This document shows positions 39,935-51,599 of a DNA stretch of 64,000 nucleotides, piece by piece. The stretch is taken from contig NC_135567.1 in assembly GCF_964340395.1 (NCBI RefSeq), forward strand, positions 5,323,399 to 5,387,398, written 5' to 3'. The first letter of the stretch is position 1. Each line of letters starts with the position of its first letter. The DNA comes from Glandiceps talaboti (Eukaryota; Hemichordata; Enteropneusta; Spengelidae). The position numbers and the translations under genes are program-made. Below the pieces are notes generated by a model, which saw nothing but the letters and a program-made list of their open reading frames with translations, made no database searches and was not told the origin of the DNA.

Positions 39935-42685
39935 TAATTTAATAAATGATATACAATGACATGACAGGTTGTTGTGGCTTGATTCTCCTCACATTGGCAG
40001 ATGAATGAATAATTTGGTTGTTATCTCTGATGACTTTATTAGTTGATGATGGTCACACTTAGCAACCCAAGTTCCACAGATATTGTGCTGTCTGTTTATT
40101 AACTATTACTACACTTCGACATTCTTACACAAGCATTGGTCAGAATCGAATCACATGACCTACTTTAAATAGACTATTGCCAGCGCGTGCACAGACTAAT
40201 GCCCGACATTATTGCCAGCTGGATTTATTTCGACCGTTGCAAATCTATTCTGCGCATGTTGTCCTGTTTTACGTGCTCGAGATGGCAAACTAACTACAGT
40301 AAGTCACACAAGTTTACTGCTTGTTGGACATGGAACATTAGAGTGCAGAATGCCAGTGATATTTACCGTATCACGTGAATCAGTCTTCAACATAAAAATC
40401 GAAGTCAACTGAAAACAGAACATTTTGGTAGATGATAGATCACAATAACATGCAGGGACTGACTTGATGATCGGAAAGTTGTATCTAGTGACTCAATAAT
40501 TGAAAAGGTTTCCTATGGCGCTAAGATTCGAACGGGTTAGTATAGCTCCTTAACCATCCATTCAAATAGAACAACAATACTGATGGACAGTATAGTCACT
40601 GATCTACAGAAGGAAATCAATGATCATAGGATCGGCGTCACTCTTTAGCCATGTTTCTGTAATGTTGAAAATATTTAGATTTTCGACTAACAGTTTTGAC
40701 GCGAGAGCAGCAATCTTCCGTTTAACAGAAGGGGCATTCAACAGGTCAAATTTCTGGAAACAAGTTGAGATCCTTGAGATTTTCAGTAAATACAGTCATG
40801 TTTTCTTTCTTTTAATGTTGTAATCACAGTTTACATAGCATTAACTCACTATAAATTACTTCATTAAAAATTGAAATTTGCTGCAGTGTCCATCCCAGCA
40901 CCTGTTATACATGAAGCTGAATGACTTCTAAGTTCGCCGACAGGTAATAATTTTTTGAATCGAAAATATTTTTTTGTGATGTTTGTGTCTAGCTTTTCGA
41001 CAACGAGGTTTAAAAAAAATTAGGAGCTGTCTTGAACTTTGATAGCATATAATTCGTTCTGTTAGCCACACCCCCAAGACACTGAAGTAGGTTGAATGAC
41101 AAAGACTGGGAGGCTGTGATGATTCCGGTGCACATATACTCAGAAGGGTTCTACGAAATTACTAACTCAGCAGAGGAATAAAACCCTGCTACAGTTCACA
41201 GGCCGGTTCCAGGTATCGCAATAAAACAATCAGTAGAAATACAGAGTTAGAGTGGCAAATGTGCAAGTTAAAGTCTTTTTTAAAAGTGGGAGCACGCTCA
41301 ACAGGTAGGCAGCCGATCAACAGCGCCATCTACGGCATCTTGCTTTGTTATTCCATGACGGCCAATTCATATGACAACGTTAATTCTTATGATATGAGAC
41401 TTTACATTTATTCATATTTCTGTTTGGATATTAAGGGTAAATATTGTGATGTACTTTAGCTGACCTCATTTGTTTGATTTTTGTTTATTTTTTAGTTAAT
41501 TTTGATTCCATTTTGTGTGGGTGGGTTTTATCATTTCTTATTCTCGTAAAACAATCATGTGTACAAGAATTTTGCATTTCCAAATAATACAATTCATTTT
41601 TAGAATAAACTTAGGATTATTTGGTTTCCATGGACTTAGTGAGAATATAAACCCCTTTGAAGTTTTGTCATTCAATTTATGGTAGTATATTCAGTAAAAT
41701 GAAACATTTGAATTTGATATTTCATAGCCTTCTTGTCATAGCTATTCATTTGTCTCGCACAGATTAATGCTCTATGTAAAATCATGTTTTACCAATCAAA
41801 CCGTTAAATTTAAATTTTAGTCAGTAGTTAAAATGTCTGTTTGCGGGACAAATCAGAGGTCAATTACAATGTCGATATTTTCCTGATTCAATTCTTACAA
41901 TAGTATTATTAGTAACAGAGAAGACAGATTAATGAAAGAAACTAAACACTCCTTTTAACACTAATATGGTTTGAAAGTATCATTTCAGTCTATCACGTGT
42001 TTGTGTAAATTTACCACAATGATGATGACAGGAGTAAATAAAAGAACGATATGAAAGATATTGGCAGTTTAGTTTGGTGACGAGAATGGTGAAGGGAATG
42101 GGAATCACATCATATCTTCATGTCCTAGTGAACCCTCAATGTAAGTAAATTCAGCTTATAATACCAAAGTGTATGAGAAAATTGTGTTTCTTCAAGTTCT
42201 AATAAGTTGACTTGATATCAGTACGGTGTATGAGAACAATATGTACACATTAGTATACATCGGTATCAGTAATATCGTACTGACTTTTGCAACATTGTTG
42301 GTTAGATGCATAAATATCATTATACCGTAAGGTTTATATTTCATGCAAGATGTGGTGGCTAATATTTATTGTCTTGAATTTTTTTGTTATGTAATAGCAA
42401 CACAGAAATGTGAGTTACCTTTGGTGATATTAAAGGGTACATTGGACAGTAGCCTATATGTAATTTGTTATTTCAAAGCCTTGTCAAATACACGTTACTT
42501 GCAATGGGAGAGATTGGGAAAAGGATATACCTTGTATATGCTAATTATGCAAATTAGTAGTTAATATAGACCTTTTGAGGCACTTTACATGTAAGGGGGG
42601 TTTGATGATGATGACAAACATGCTAAATTCATTACCTACTGTCATGTAAATGAAAGGAAATAGAACCTGCACATATTTGTATTAA
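39935..42685. other. No gene recognised
   Basis: Only short frames are present. A tRNA-like B-box word on the minus strand near 40,530 is discussed among the rejected items. Nothing else is supported. Confidence 0.45.
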
Positions 42686-42689
42686 ATTT

Positions 42690-44810
42690 GAATATGCTGA
42701 TTCACATTTACATAATACACATATTAATATGCTGATTATACTTTTATATAATTTACATATTAAATATGCTGATTATACTTTTACATAATTTACATATTAA
42801 TTATGCTGATTATACTTTTACATAATTTACATATTAATTATGCTGATTATACTTTTACATAATATACATATTAATTATGCTGATTATATTTTTACATAAT
42901 ATACATATTAATATGCTGATTATACTTTTACATAATTTATAATACATAATATACATATTAATTATGCTGATTATACTTTTACATAATTTACATATTAATT
43001 ATGCTGATTGTACTTTTACATAATTTACATATTAATTATGCTGATTATACTGTTACATAATTTACATATTAATTATGGTGATTATATTTTTACATAATAT
43101 ACATATTAATATGCTGATTATACTTTTACATAATTTACATATTAATTATGCTGATTATACTTTTACATAATTTACATATTTATATGCTGATTATAGTTTT
43201 ACATAATATACATTAATTATGCTGATTATACTTTTACATAATATACATATTAATATGCTGATTACACTTTTACATAATTTACATATTAATTATGCTGATT
43301 ATACTTTTACATAATTTACATATTAATTATGCTGATTATACTTTTACATAATATACATATTAATTATGCTGATTATATTTTTACATAATATACATATTAA
43401 TATGCTGATTATACTTTTACATAATTTACATATTAATTATGCTGATTATACTTTTACATAATTTACATATTAATATGCTGATTATACTTTTACATAATAT
43501 ACATATTAATATGCTGATTATACTTTTACATAATTTACATATTAATTATGCTGATTATACTGTTACATAATTTACATATTAATTATGGTGATTATACTTT
43601 TACATAATATACATATTAATGTGCTGATTGTAGTTTTACATAATTTACATATTAATTATGCTGATTATACTTTTACATAATTTACATATTAATTATGCTG
43701 ATTATACTTTTACATAATTTATATATTTATATGCTGATTATAGTTTTACATAATATACATATTTATATGCTGATTATACTTTTACATAATATACATATTA
43801 ATATGCTGATTATACTTTTACATAATATACATATTATTATGCTGATTATACTTTTACATAATATACATATTAATTATGCTGATTATACTTTTACATAATA
43901 TACATATTAATATGCTGATTATACTTTTACATTATATACATATTAATATGCTGATTGTACTTTTACATAATTTACATATTAATAATGCTGATTATACTTT
44001 TACATAATTTACATATTTATATGCTGATTATAGTTTTACATAATATACATATTAATTATTCTGATTATACTTTTACATAATTTACATATTAATATGCTGA
44101 TTATACTTTTACATAATTTACATATTAATATGCTGATTATACTTTTACATAATATACATATTAATTATGCTGATTATACTTTTACATAATATACATATTA
44201 ATATGCTGATTGTACTTTTACATAATTTACATATTAATTATGCTGATTATACTTTTACATAATTTACATATTAATTATGCTGATTATACTTTTACATAAT
44301 TTACATATTAATTATGGTGATTATACTTTTACATAATATACATATTAATATGCTGATTATACTTTTACATAATATACATATTAATATGCTGATTATACTT
44401 TTACATAATTTACATATTAATTATGCTGATTATACTTTTACATAATTTACATATTTATATGCTGATTATAGTTTTACATAATATACATATTTATATGCTG
44501 ATTATACTTTTACATAATATACATATTAATATGCTGATTATACTTTTACATAATATACATATTATTATGCTGATTATACTTTTACATAATATACATATTA
44601 ATTATGCTGATTATACTTTTACATTATATACATATTAATATGCTGATTATACTTTTACATAATTTACATATTAATAATGCTGATTGTACTTTTACATTAT
44701 ATACATATTAATATGCTGATTATACTTTTACATAATTTACATATTTATATGCTGATTATAGTTTTACATAATATACATATTAATTATGCTGATTATACTT
44801 TTACATAATT
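42690..44810 (+). repeat. AT-rich 36-37-bp satellite, left block
   Basis: The unit is ATGCTGATTATACTTTTACA then TAATTTACATATTAATT, with TTT/ATA and TTAATT/TTAAT variants. About 58 copies. A segment near 43,695-43,900 recurs at 44,423-44,630 (offset 728 bp), so longer blocks have been amplified. The same satellite continues at 50,556 beyond an inserted retrotransposon. Confidence 0.97.
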
Positions 44811-44901
44811 ACTATCTCCAAAAGAAACACACACAACAGGGATTGGCAGTCTGAGGCAGGAACACCCCTTTTATTAATGGTGACCTGCAAAATAAGGGCC
44901 A
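44811..44901 (-). repeat. Split direct repeat, outer copy at coding 3' end (B2)
   Basis: Begins ACTATCTCCAAAAGAAACAC on the plus strand, immediately after satellite sequence ending ACATAATT. Identical to 45,130-45,220. Confidence 0.95.
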
Positions 44902-45007
44902 CTCTGAACACAATGAAACAAGAATGAAATTGTATTGGTATATAAAATACACAAACAGGAAAATTATTTCTCCCAAACCCTGCCGAAAAGGGGAGGGATG
45001 GGAGGGT

Positions 45008-45129
45008 CGATCAAGATGACTGGCTAACTTGACTGGCAACCAAAGTGATGAACTAGGTCAAAGTTCAATAACTAACTAATTAAACCCTTTGAGGGCGCTC
45101 CATTCTCACTTCCTCAAATGGTCACAATT
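45008..45129 (-). repeat. Split direct repeat, inner copy (A2)
   Basis: Begins CGATCAAGATGACTGGCTAA and ends GGTCACAATT on the plus strand. Identical to 50,434-50,555 and directly followed by the inner copy of the other repeat, so this junction mimics the circular intermediate. Confidence 0.95.
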
Positions 45130-45220
45130 ACTATCTCCAAAAGAAACACACACAACAGGGATTGGCAGTCTGAGGCAGGAACACCCCTTTTATTAATGGT
45201 GACCTGCAAAATAAGGGCCA
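45130..45220 (-). repeat. Split direct repeat, inner copy (B1)
   Basis: Identical over 91 bp to 44,811-44,901. It precedes the recombinase ORF end by about 180 bp. Confidence 0.95.
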
Positions 45221-45403
45221 AGGATGAAAGACAGCCAAGCCCTGTTGTGCCTTCAAATTGGAAAAAAGTATAACAATATGCAAATACCCAATAGTATATG
45301 AAATGAACTAAATATGACTGGAGCATTTGGGAAGAACACCAAACGCTGTGAAAGGTAAAACAGAGACACTGGCTGAAAACAGAGGCTGAAGGGCTGGTGG
45401 TGA

Positions 45404-46395
45404 TTAATTGGTGAATGAGCATAGATAGTTGTTGATACGCCCTGAAACTTCTAATTTTTTGGAGAATGGAATTTGTAGGTAAAGTAGGTAGGCTTGGGAC
45501 TTCCAATCCCCATGGGAACGAACTAACTCACCTGGGACATGAGCAGAAAAGGCTGCTGTAGCGCCTCCCCTACGAAAACTATGACCCGAGTATGACTTAG
45601 AATTGAACCCGGCTGAATCAAGGAGGGAGCGCAGTTTTGCTGTGAATGAGCTATGAGTGAGTGTGACTAAACCCCTGGTACTGGGGTATACAAATGCTGG
45701 TGCTGTCAAGGGTGCTGGAATAGACTGAAACATGTCCCTGAGGGCAGTGACTAGGCAAAGGGGGGAATTAGGCATTTGTAAAATTGGAACAGAATGAACT
45801 GAAGTACGATTCTGATTTGTTTTTGACCAAGTTAAGGCAATGATAACCCCTAAGTCGGTAAATTTGAAATTACGACGTGCCAGGTGTTTGGTTGGGTCAA
45901 ACTTGGCCTTGGTTGGGGGAACCAAATTTGACTTACGTAAAAACAAGTGGAAGGCAGTAAGAAATGCTGCCCATAATGTGAGATCTAAGGGTCTAGAAAG
46001 ATCTAAGTAACCATGAAGTGTAAGTAGGATGTCTGGAGTGATGGCTAACTTTTGTTTGGGGACTTGAGGGTAGAGATGTGAAACGCCTTGTAATGTCATA
46101 TGTAGGAATAAGTGATGAATGACTTGGCCATCAAAACCGTTCAGTTCATGTAAAATGCGAATGGCATTCAGGTAATTTCTCAAAGTACCAATGTTCTTTG
46201 TTGTCTCTGATAAAAATTGAATGAACAATGATAACACTGTGGGTGAAGCTGGAACCGGCTTCAAACCATAGAAAATACAAAACAGGAAATAGGTCTTCCA
46301 TTAGGAACGAAAATTCCTCAAGGTGCCTTGTGCGTAAGCTGCAGACATGGTAAACGTCAACTTCCTTTGAAGTGCTGCTAGTCCTGGTAAGGTGG
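45404..46395 (-). pseudogene. Ngaro tyrosine recombinase with a premature stop
   Basis: The open part (45,404-46,264) contains a core-binding segment (TVLSLFIQFLSETTKNIGTL, ILHELNG). The catalytic part holds FLRKSNLVP (first arginine, near 45,935), YSGHSFRRGGATAAF (H-x2-R, near 45,575), RSHGDWKS (tryptophan) and AYLLYL (candidate nucleophile). All five landmark residues are present. Upstream in the same frame the typical N-terminus (YAQGTLRNFRS) is followed by TAA near 46,305, where a glutamine codon would be expected. The 46,264 frame start is only a TTG codon, so the true start lies upstream and translation would stop early. Confidence 0.85.
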
Positions 46396-46424
46396 CTTCT
46401 GATCCTGTGGAGAGGGAAAAGGAA

Positions 46425-47545
46425 TTACCAGGTATGAGTGAATTTGAAGAGAGTGCCATCAACAGGTCTCTCTGTCATGTGTGTACCCCCAACTACAGTG
46501 GTAAATTTGTGGTAACTATTATCATCACTGTCCCAACGACTCAGAATGTCAGCTTTTCTGTTGTTACAACCTGCGATATGGATGGCCTTGATATGAAATT
46601 GGTATTTTGCCGCAACAAACCACACCTCCCTGACACAATCTAGCATGACAGGGTCCATTGTACGACCAGCATTAAGAACATGCACTGTGGCTTCATTGTC
46701 ACACTGGATGAGTATTTGGTGGCCGCTAAGTTTGTTCGCCCAGAGTTTGCAAGCAACCATAACAGCCATGATTTCAAGGCAGCTGATGTGATAATTCTGT
46801 TTAATAACAGCTGGAGGAAAAGGACAGTGAAAGTACTCATTCATAAATGTACCACCGGCACCAGTAAGACATGCGTCAGTGGTAAGCAATTCATCTGCCG
46901 AACACCAATACTCAGTAGGTATCATGGAAACACCATTAAACTGGTCCAAAAAGGATATCCACCATTGTATGTCCTTCTTCATGTCCTTGTTAACATGGAA
47001 ACGGTGGTGATTCCGGCGTAACTTGCGTAAAGTATCCAAGAGCCTAGAAACAAATACTCTGCCTGGCCGGACACAGCCAGATAAGAAGGCAAGTCTGCCA
47101 ATCAATGACTGGAGGTCTCTCTTGGTGGCCCGTTTACGAGACATCCACTCGGGTAGATATTGTTTTATTTCTGTAAGTTTATCATCAGGGATTGTGATAG
47201 TCATATCTATAGTATTGAACTGGCGACCTAGGAATGTCATGACAGGAGCTGGGGGACATGCTTTTTCCGGTGATTCCTCCAACCCAAGTTCTTGTAATAA
47301 TTTCCCCAACTGCTGGAAAGATTGCTCGGCTCTGTCAGGAGACTCGGCCCCACCAAAGTCATCCAAATAGTTAACACAGCTACCACCCTCTTGTTCAAAA
47401 ATATATCTCACTGCATTGGTAGTGCGCTGACAAGCAATAGAAGCCATTCTCAACCCGAATGGCAATTTGGTATCAAAAAAGATCATGTCCTTCCAGCTAT
47501 ATCCAAGTAAAAAGTAATCGTGTGGATCAACAGGAATTTGACGGT
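46425..47545 (-). pseudogene. Ngaro reverse transcriptase palm and RNase H, out of frame with the upstream RT part
   Basis: The frame is readable from about 47,545 (DLRRAYRQIPVDP, the first RT aspartate block) through FFDTKLPFGLRMASIACQR and CVNYLDDFGGAESP (YxDD box, near 47,360). It continues with LIGRLAFLSGCVRPGRVF, then RNase H with TTDACLTGAGG, CLEIMAVMVACKLWA, LIQCDNEATVHVLN and NRKADILSRW. The first ATG in this frame is at 47,486. The upstream ORF ends in a different frame just before this point, so the intact domain would need a frame change or is disabled. RT and RNase H residues otherwise look intact. Confidence 0.88.
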
Positions 47546-47554
47546 AAGCCCGTC

Positions 47555-50299
47555 TTAAATCCCTCCTGGGCCTTTCTCTCTGATGAGATTTGTGAGGTTA
47601 TCCACAGTAGGGTACGACAGTGAGAAAGGGCCATCCAAATAGTTATCAGTAGGTATACCATCGTTGACTGACTGACCAAGGGGGAAACTCAGGTCAACGA
47701 CAACTCGTCTATCTAGGGAGTTTTTCTTTTCCACCGTTTGAAGTGGTGAAAGCATGATTCCCTTATCAAAGGGGTTCTGACTGAAAGGGCCCACTGTACC
47801 ACCCAGTGACACCTCCTTATAGATGTACCTGTCAACATGATCTGAGTAAGTATACGCTGATTGATGATTAGTAAACACCGGACTTGGATGGGATTTTGAG
47901 GAGTAATTCAGTGGCCACCCATACTCAAGGAAATCACATACTTGTTTGTCATCATAAAACTGCAGTTTGGCTCGCCAAATGGGGATGTATAAGTTTGATT
48001 GAACCGGGATTTTTAAGCCCTCATAGTTAGGTAATGAAGAATTGTAGACCTTGACGTGATCAGTGATAAATATGTCTGCTGTAGGAGACAATGTGGGGGG
48101 CCACCCAGCTGTGGTGAAACTAGTGCTAATAGGGTGAAAAATATCAGCCTCTGGATTCAGTGTAGTGTCAGAGATGTAACCCTCATCAGTAGTAACGATT
48201 AAATTGTTTGCAATAGCAGGTACTGTACAAACTTGCGATAAAGTATTATGAGAGGTTCTGAAGTCCTGGTTGGAACCTGGTTCAAAGTGTTGTACTGGTT
48301 TAGGTAATGGAACCGCGTAGTCACAGCATGTACCATTCTCAGTGGATAAAGTATTAGGAAAAACACCATTGTCAGAATGCACTGTAAACGATTGAGCAGT
48401 GGCTGTGCACTGCTGTGTAGATAACTTTGGTGTACTATTATCCAAAGTAGGTGACTGATCATTGAGTGACATATGCGATGCATTTGGATCTATTGAATGT
48501 TGATTCATATGCCTATGTTGACTATTGTCCTTGACGGAAACTGTATTAATAGACTGAGAAACTGGACAACTATCTGTGACTATGGTGTAGGATAAAGTAT
48601 CATTATGGGTAATTCTCAGGGGTGTGACAATCTCTGTTTCTGGAAACTTGGAACTAGATGGATGAATATCTGACACTGATTGATTGTCATTGATAATATC
48701 TATACTGGGTTCTTGTGGCAATGTCAAATTATTATTCTCAGTGAAACAGTGTGGATATACTGACTTGTCCCTGTCATCTACCACTTCAGAACTAAGAGAA
48801 TCATTATGTAAATTACACTTACTCCCATAAGGGTTTATCTCAGTATCAACATTACTTATTGTACATGCATTGGTTGCTTGTGAGGAGAAACCATCTTGAA
48901 TACCCTCATGAACAGAATCATTATGTAAATTACACTTACTCCTATAACGGTTTATCTCAGTATCAACATTTAATGTACATGCATTGGTTGCTTGAGAGGA
49001 GAAACCATCTTGAATACCCTCATGAACAGAATCATTATGTAAATTATACTTACTCCCATAAGGGTTTATCTCAGTATCAACATTACTTATTGTACATGCA
49101 TTGGTTGCTTGTGAGGAGAAACCATTCCTCCCTAAATTATGTATACATTTCAACGGTAATGTTTGAGTACCCTCATGAACAAAATTAACCACGGAAGAAC
49201 TGTTCTGACTTGTATAGTTCAATCGAGTATTATTATAATGTGATGGAAAGTTCCTATTTCTAACCTGACTTCTCTTTCCATAGTTTCTGGATGTCTCCAC
49301 TCCGAACTTAGGGTCATTGTGAGGACATTTAACTCTGGAATGTTCTACCGTCGTCTTCCGGTACTTGTAACAGGCACTGCAGATATGCTTGTACTTGCAG
49401 TTTATATTGTCGTTGCATCCACTTTCCTGGTTGTACGCCCAGCAAAACTGTGTTGGGTCACTAACACTGGTCGATTTGAACTTCGTTGGCTTGGCCTGCT
49501 TGATCTCGGCTGCACGTGGGTACAAATACAGTTCTTTGAGGTCATGACCATCACTATCCCAGCATCGGCGACCACATTCGATATCTTGCAGAAATGCACC
49601 ATGAAACTTTAAAACAGCATCCCATGGGTAGACTGATGCAAATCTCATGAGCATGTTCAGGTGTTGTAAACGCATTGTCTTTTCAGTATCAGATAATACA
49701 TTCGACAACAGAATTGATGTAAAACCTTCCACGAATTCGTTCATTGTCATTGAGTCATAAGTTATTTCCTTGCCGGCTCCGAATGGACGTGGTTGGGCTG
49801 TCATGTGAGGCCAGGAAACCTTGATGGTGGCGTCGTCTTTCCTAGTAAGGAAACGCTGAGACTTACCCAATTTAACACTGGAACTGCAGTCCTGGGTTTG
49901 GTTGAGGAAATCCGGGACGTAGGTGTGCTGGGCATCTCGTAGGTCACGTTTTAGCTGAACGTCTGCGTCTGCCATTTGCCTCAGCTGATCGATGTTTACA
50001 TTCGGAACTGGCCCGTTCGCGCCCGAATGTTGCAAAGTTGTAGCAGAAATCCCCAGTGAGCCATTACGGGTAAAAGATGTAGACGGGTTCCCGCCTTGAT
50101 AAATTTCTGTCCGTAAGTTGTTAACCTCATCTCTCAATGACCTAAACTGACACAGGATTTCAGATGCAATACTTGTAGATAGGGAATCGTTTTGAATGTC
50201 CGTCGATGGGGAAGTTTTTCTGGTTCTCGGTCTCCCACGAGGTCTGGTACTGTTTTTCTTCGCTGCTACACTTAGCATAGTAAAGGCTGAAGAAAACAC
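47555..50299 (-). CDS. Ngaro gag-like protein fused to the RT fingers, 914 codons
   Basis: Starts at the ATG at 50,299. The N-terminus carries an AT-hook-like basic run (RPRGRPRTRK). Residues around 170-270 (VSWPHMTAQPRPFG, YPWDAVLKFHGAFLQ) are the conserved gag core of DIRS/Ngaro proteins. A cysteine/histidine cluster (FCWAYNQESGC, CKYKHICSAC, VKCPH; near 49,330-49,450) is the zinc-finger part. A repeat region and a long Ser/Thr-rich part follow. The C-terminus is the start of the RT (GPFSQNPFDKGIMLSPLQTV, RRVVVDLSFPLGQSVNDGIP), ending at TAA shortly after REKGPGG. The RT continues in another frame, probably after a small deletion. Confidence 0.88.
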   Translation of the reverse strand: MFSSAFTMLSVAAKKNSTRPRGRPRTRKTSPSTDIQNDSLSTSIASEILCQFRSLRDEVNNLRTEIYQGGNPSTSFTRNGSLGISATTLQHSGANGPVPNVNIDQLRQMADADVQLKRDLRDAQHTYVPDFLNQTQDCSSSVKLGKSQRFLTRKDDATIKVSWPHMTAQPRPFGAGKEITYDSMTMNEFVEGFTSILLSNVLSDTEKTMRLQHLNMLMRFASVYPWDAVLKFHGAFLQDIECGRRCWDSDGHDLKELYLYPRAAEIKQAKPTKFKSTSVSDPTQFCWAYNQESGCNDNINCKYKHICSACYKYRKTTVEHSRVKCPHNDPKFGVETSRNYGKRSQVRNRNFPSHYNNTRLNYTSQNSSSVVNFVHEGTQTLPLKCIHNLGRNGFSSQATNACTISNVDTEINPYGSKYNLHNDSVHEGIQDGFSSQATNACTLNVDTEINRYRSKCNLHNDSVHEGIQDGFSSQATNACTISNVDTEINPYGSKCNLHNDSLSSEVVDDRDKSVYPHCFTENNNLTLPQEPSIDIINDNQSVSDIHPSSSKFPETEIVTPLRITHNDTLSYTIVTDSCPVSQSINTVSVKDNSQHRHMNQHSIDPNASHMSLNDQSPTLDNSTPKLSTQQCTATAQSFTVHSDNGVFPNTLSTENGTCCDYAVPLPKPVQHFEPGSNQDFRTSHNTLSQVCTVPAIANNLIVTTDEGYISDTTLNPEADIFHPISTSFTTAGWPPTLSPTADIFITDHVKVYNSSLPNYEGLKIPVQSNLYIPIWRAKLQFYDDKQVCDFLEYGWPLNYSSKSHPSPVFTNHQSAYTYSDHVDRYIYKEVSLGGTVGPFSQNPFDKGIMLSPLQTVEKKNSLDRRVVVDLSFPLGQSVNDGIPTDNYLDGPFSLSYPTVDNLTNLIREKGPGGI
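48795..49135 (-). repeat. Internal 114-117-bp coding repeat in the gag ORF, three copies
   Basis: Each copy encodes ATNAC...NVDTEIN followed by LHNDS. Copies start near 48,798, 48,915 and 49,029 on the plus strand. Lengths are multiples of three, so the frame is kept. Confidence 0.9.
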
Positions 50300-50433
50300 A
50301 CGATCCTGGTGAAAGGCAAAAAGCCGCTCAGTCCTTAAAGTGTTCCTAGAGATGAGATATGTGTATAATCGTGGTCCGATACAACAGGAATGGATGATTT
50401 ACGTGATTATTTCAGAGACTTTGGGCCAAGCTG

Positions 50434-50555
50434 CGATCAAGATGACTGGCTAACTTGACTGGCAACCAAAGTGATGAACTAGGTCAAAGTTCAATAACTA
50501 ACTAATTAAACCCTTTGAGGGCGCTCCATTCTCACTTCCTCAAATGGTCACAATT
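50434..50555 (-). repeat. Split direct repeat, outer copy at coding 5' end (A1)
   Basis: Identical over 122 bp to 45,008-45,129. Its outer end CACAATT joins satellite sequence TACATATTAAT. Confidence 0.95.
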
Positions 50556-51595
50556 TACATATTAATATGCTGATTATACTTTTACATAATATACATATTA
50601 ATTATGCTGATTATACTTTTACATAATATACATATTAATTATGCTGATTGTACTTTTACATAATATACATATTAATTATGCTGATTATACTTTTACATAA
50701 TTTACATATTAATTATGCTGATTATACTTTTACATAATTTACATATTAATATGCTGATTGTACTTTTACATAATATACATATTAATTATGCTGATTATAC
50801 TTTTACATAATTTACATATTAATTATGCTGATTATACTTTTACATAATATACATATTAATTATGCTGATTATACTTTTACATAATATACATATTAATATG
50901 CTGATTATACTTTTACATAATTTACATATTATGCTGATTATACTTTTACATAATATACATATTAATTATGCTGATTATACTTTTACATAATATACATATT
51001 AATTATGCTGATTGTACTTTTACATAATATACATATTAATTATGCTGATTATACTTTTACATAATTTACATATTAATTATGCTGATTATACTTTTACATA
51101 ATTTACATATTAATATGCTGATTGTACTTTTACATAATATACATATTAATTATGCTGATTATACTTTTACATAATTTACATATTAATTATGCTGATTATA
51201 CTTTTACATAATATACATATTAATTATGCTGATTATACTTTTACATAATATACATATTAATATGCTGATTATACTTTTACATAATTTACATATTATGCTG
51301 ATTATACTTTTACATAATATACATATTAATTATGCTGATTATACTTTTACATAATTTACATATTAATTATGCTGATTATACTTTTACATAATATACATAT
51401 TAATTATGCTGATTATACTTGTACATAATATACATATTAATATGCTGATTATACTTTTACATAATTTACACATTAATTATGCTAATTATACTTTTACATA
51501 ATATACATATTAATTATGCTGATTATACTTGTACATAATATACATATTAATTATGCTGATTATACTTTTACATAATATACATATTAATTATGCTG
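50556..51595 (+). repeat. AT-rich 36-37-bp satellite, right block, with a 364-bp higher-order repeat
   Basis: Same unit as 42,690-44,810. Diagnostic variants (GATTGTACTTT at 50,648/51,012 and 50,758/51,122; a shortened unit at 50,921/51,285) recur at a constant 364 bp, showing a two-copy higher-order unit from about 50,590 to 51,315. Confidence 0.95.
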
Positions 51596-51599
51596 ATGA

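Larger units (their letters stand above)
44811..50555 (-). mobile_element. Ngaro-type tyrosine-recombinase retrotransposon with split direct repeats
   Basis: The 5,745-bp element sits inside the satellite. Its coding strand is minus: gag plus RT start, RT/RNase H, then tyrosine recombinase. A 122-bp sequence at the coding 5' end (50,434-50,555) recurs identically at 45,008-45,129. A 91-bp sequence at the coding 3' end (44,811-44,901) recurs identically at 45,130-45,220, directly abutting it. This A1-ORFs-B1-A2-B2 arrangement defines Ngaro/PAT-type elements, as opposed to DIRS1-type inverted repeats. Both outer junctions and the inner junction share AATT, consistent with recombinase crossover there and no target-site duplication. 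Repeat identity implies recent insertion, although RT and recombinase frames are broken. Confidence 0.93.

Noticed and set aside
40500-40560. tRNA-like words on the minus strand (ATGGTTAAGGAGC and GTTCGAATC near 40,530)
   Set aside because: A-box-like and B-box-like words are only about 15 nt apart and no acceptor stem can be paired, so it is neither a tRNA nor a convincing SINE head.
43695-44638. Repeating hydrophobic frames (MLIILLHNIHI units)
   Set aside because: They arise from the 36-37-bp satellite staying open when unit lengths are multiples of three. Useful as a sign of higher-order repetition, not as genes.
46392-49612. Plus-strand frames at 46.4, 46.7, 47.0, 48.9 and 49.3 kb
   Set aside because: They are antisense shadows of the Ngaro RT/RNase H and gag ORFs. 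The 48.9-kb one follows the in-frame coding repeat.
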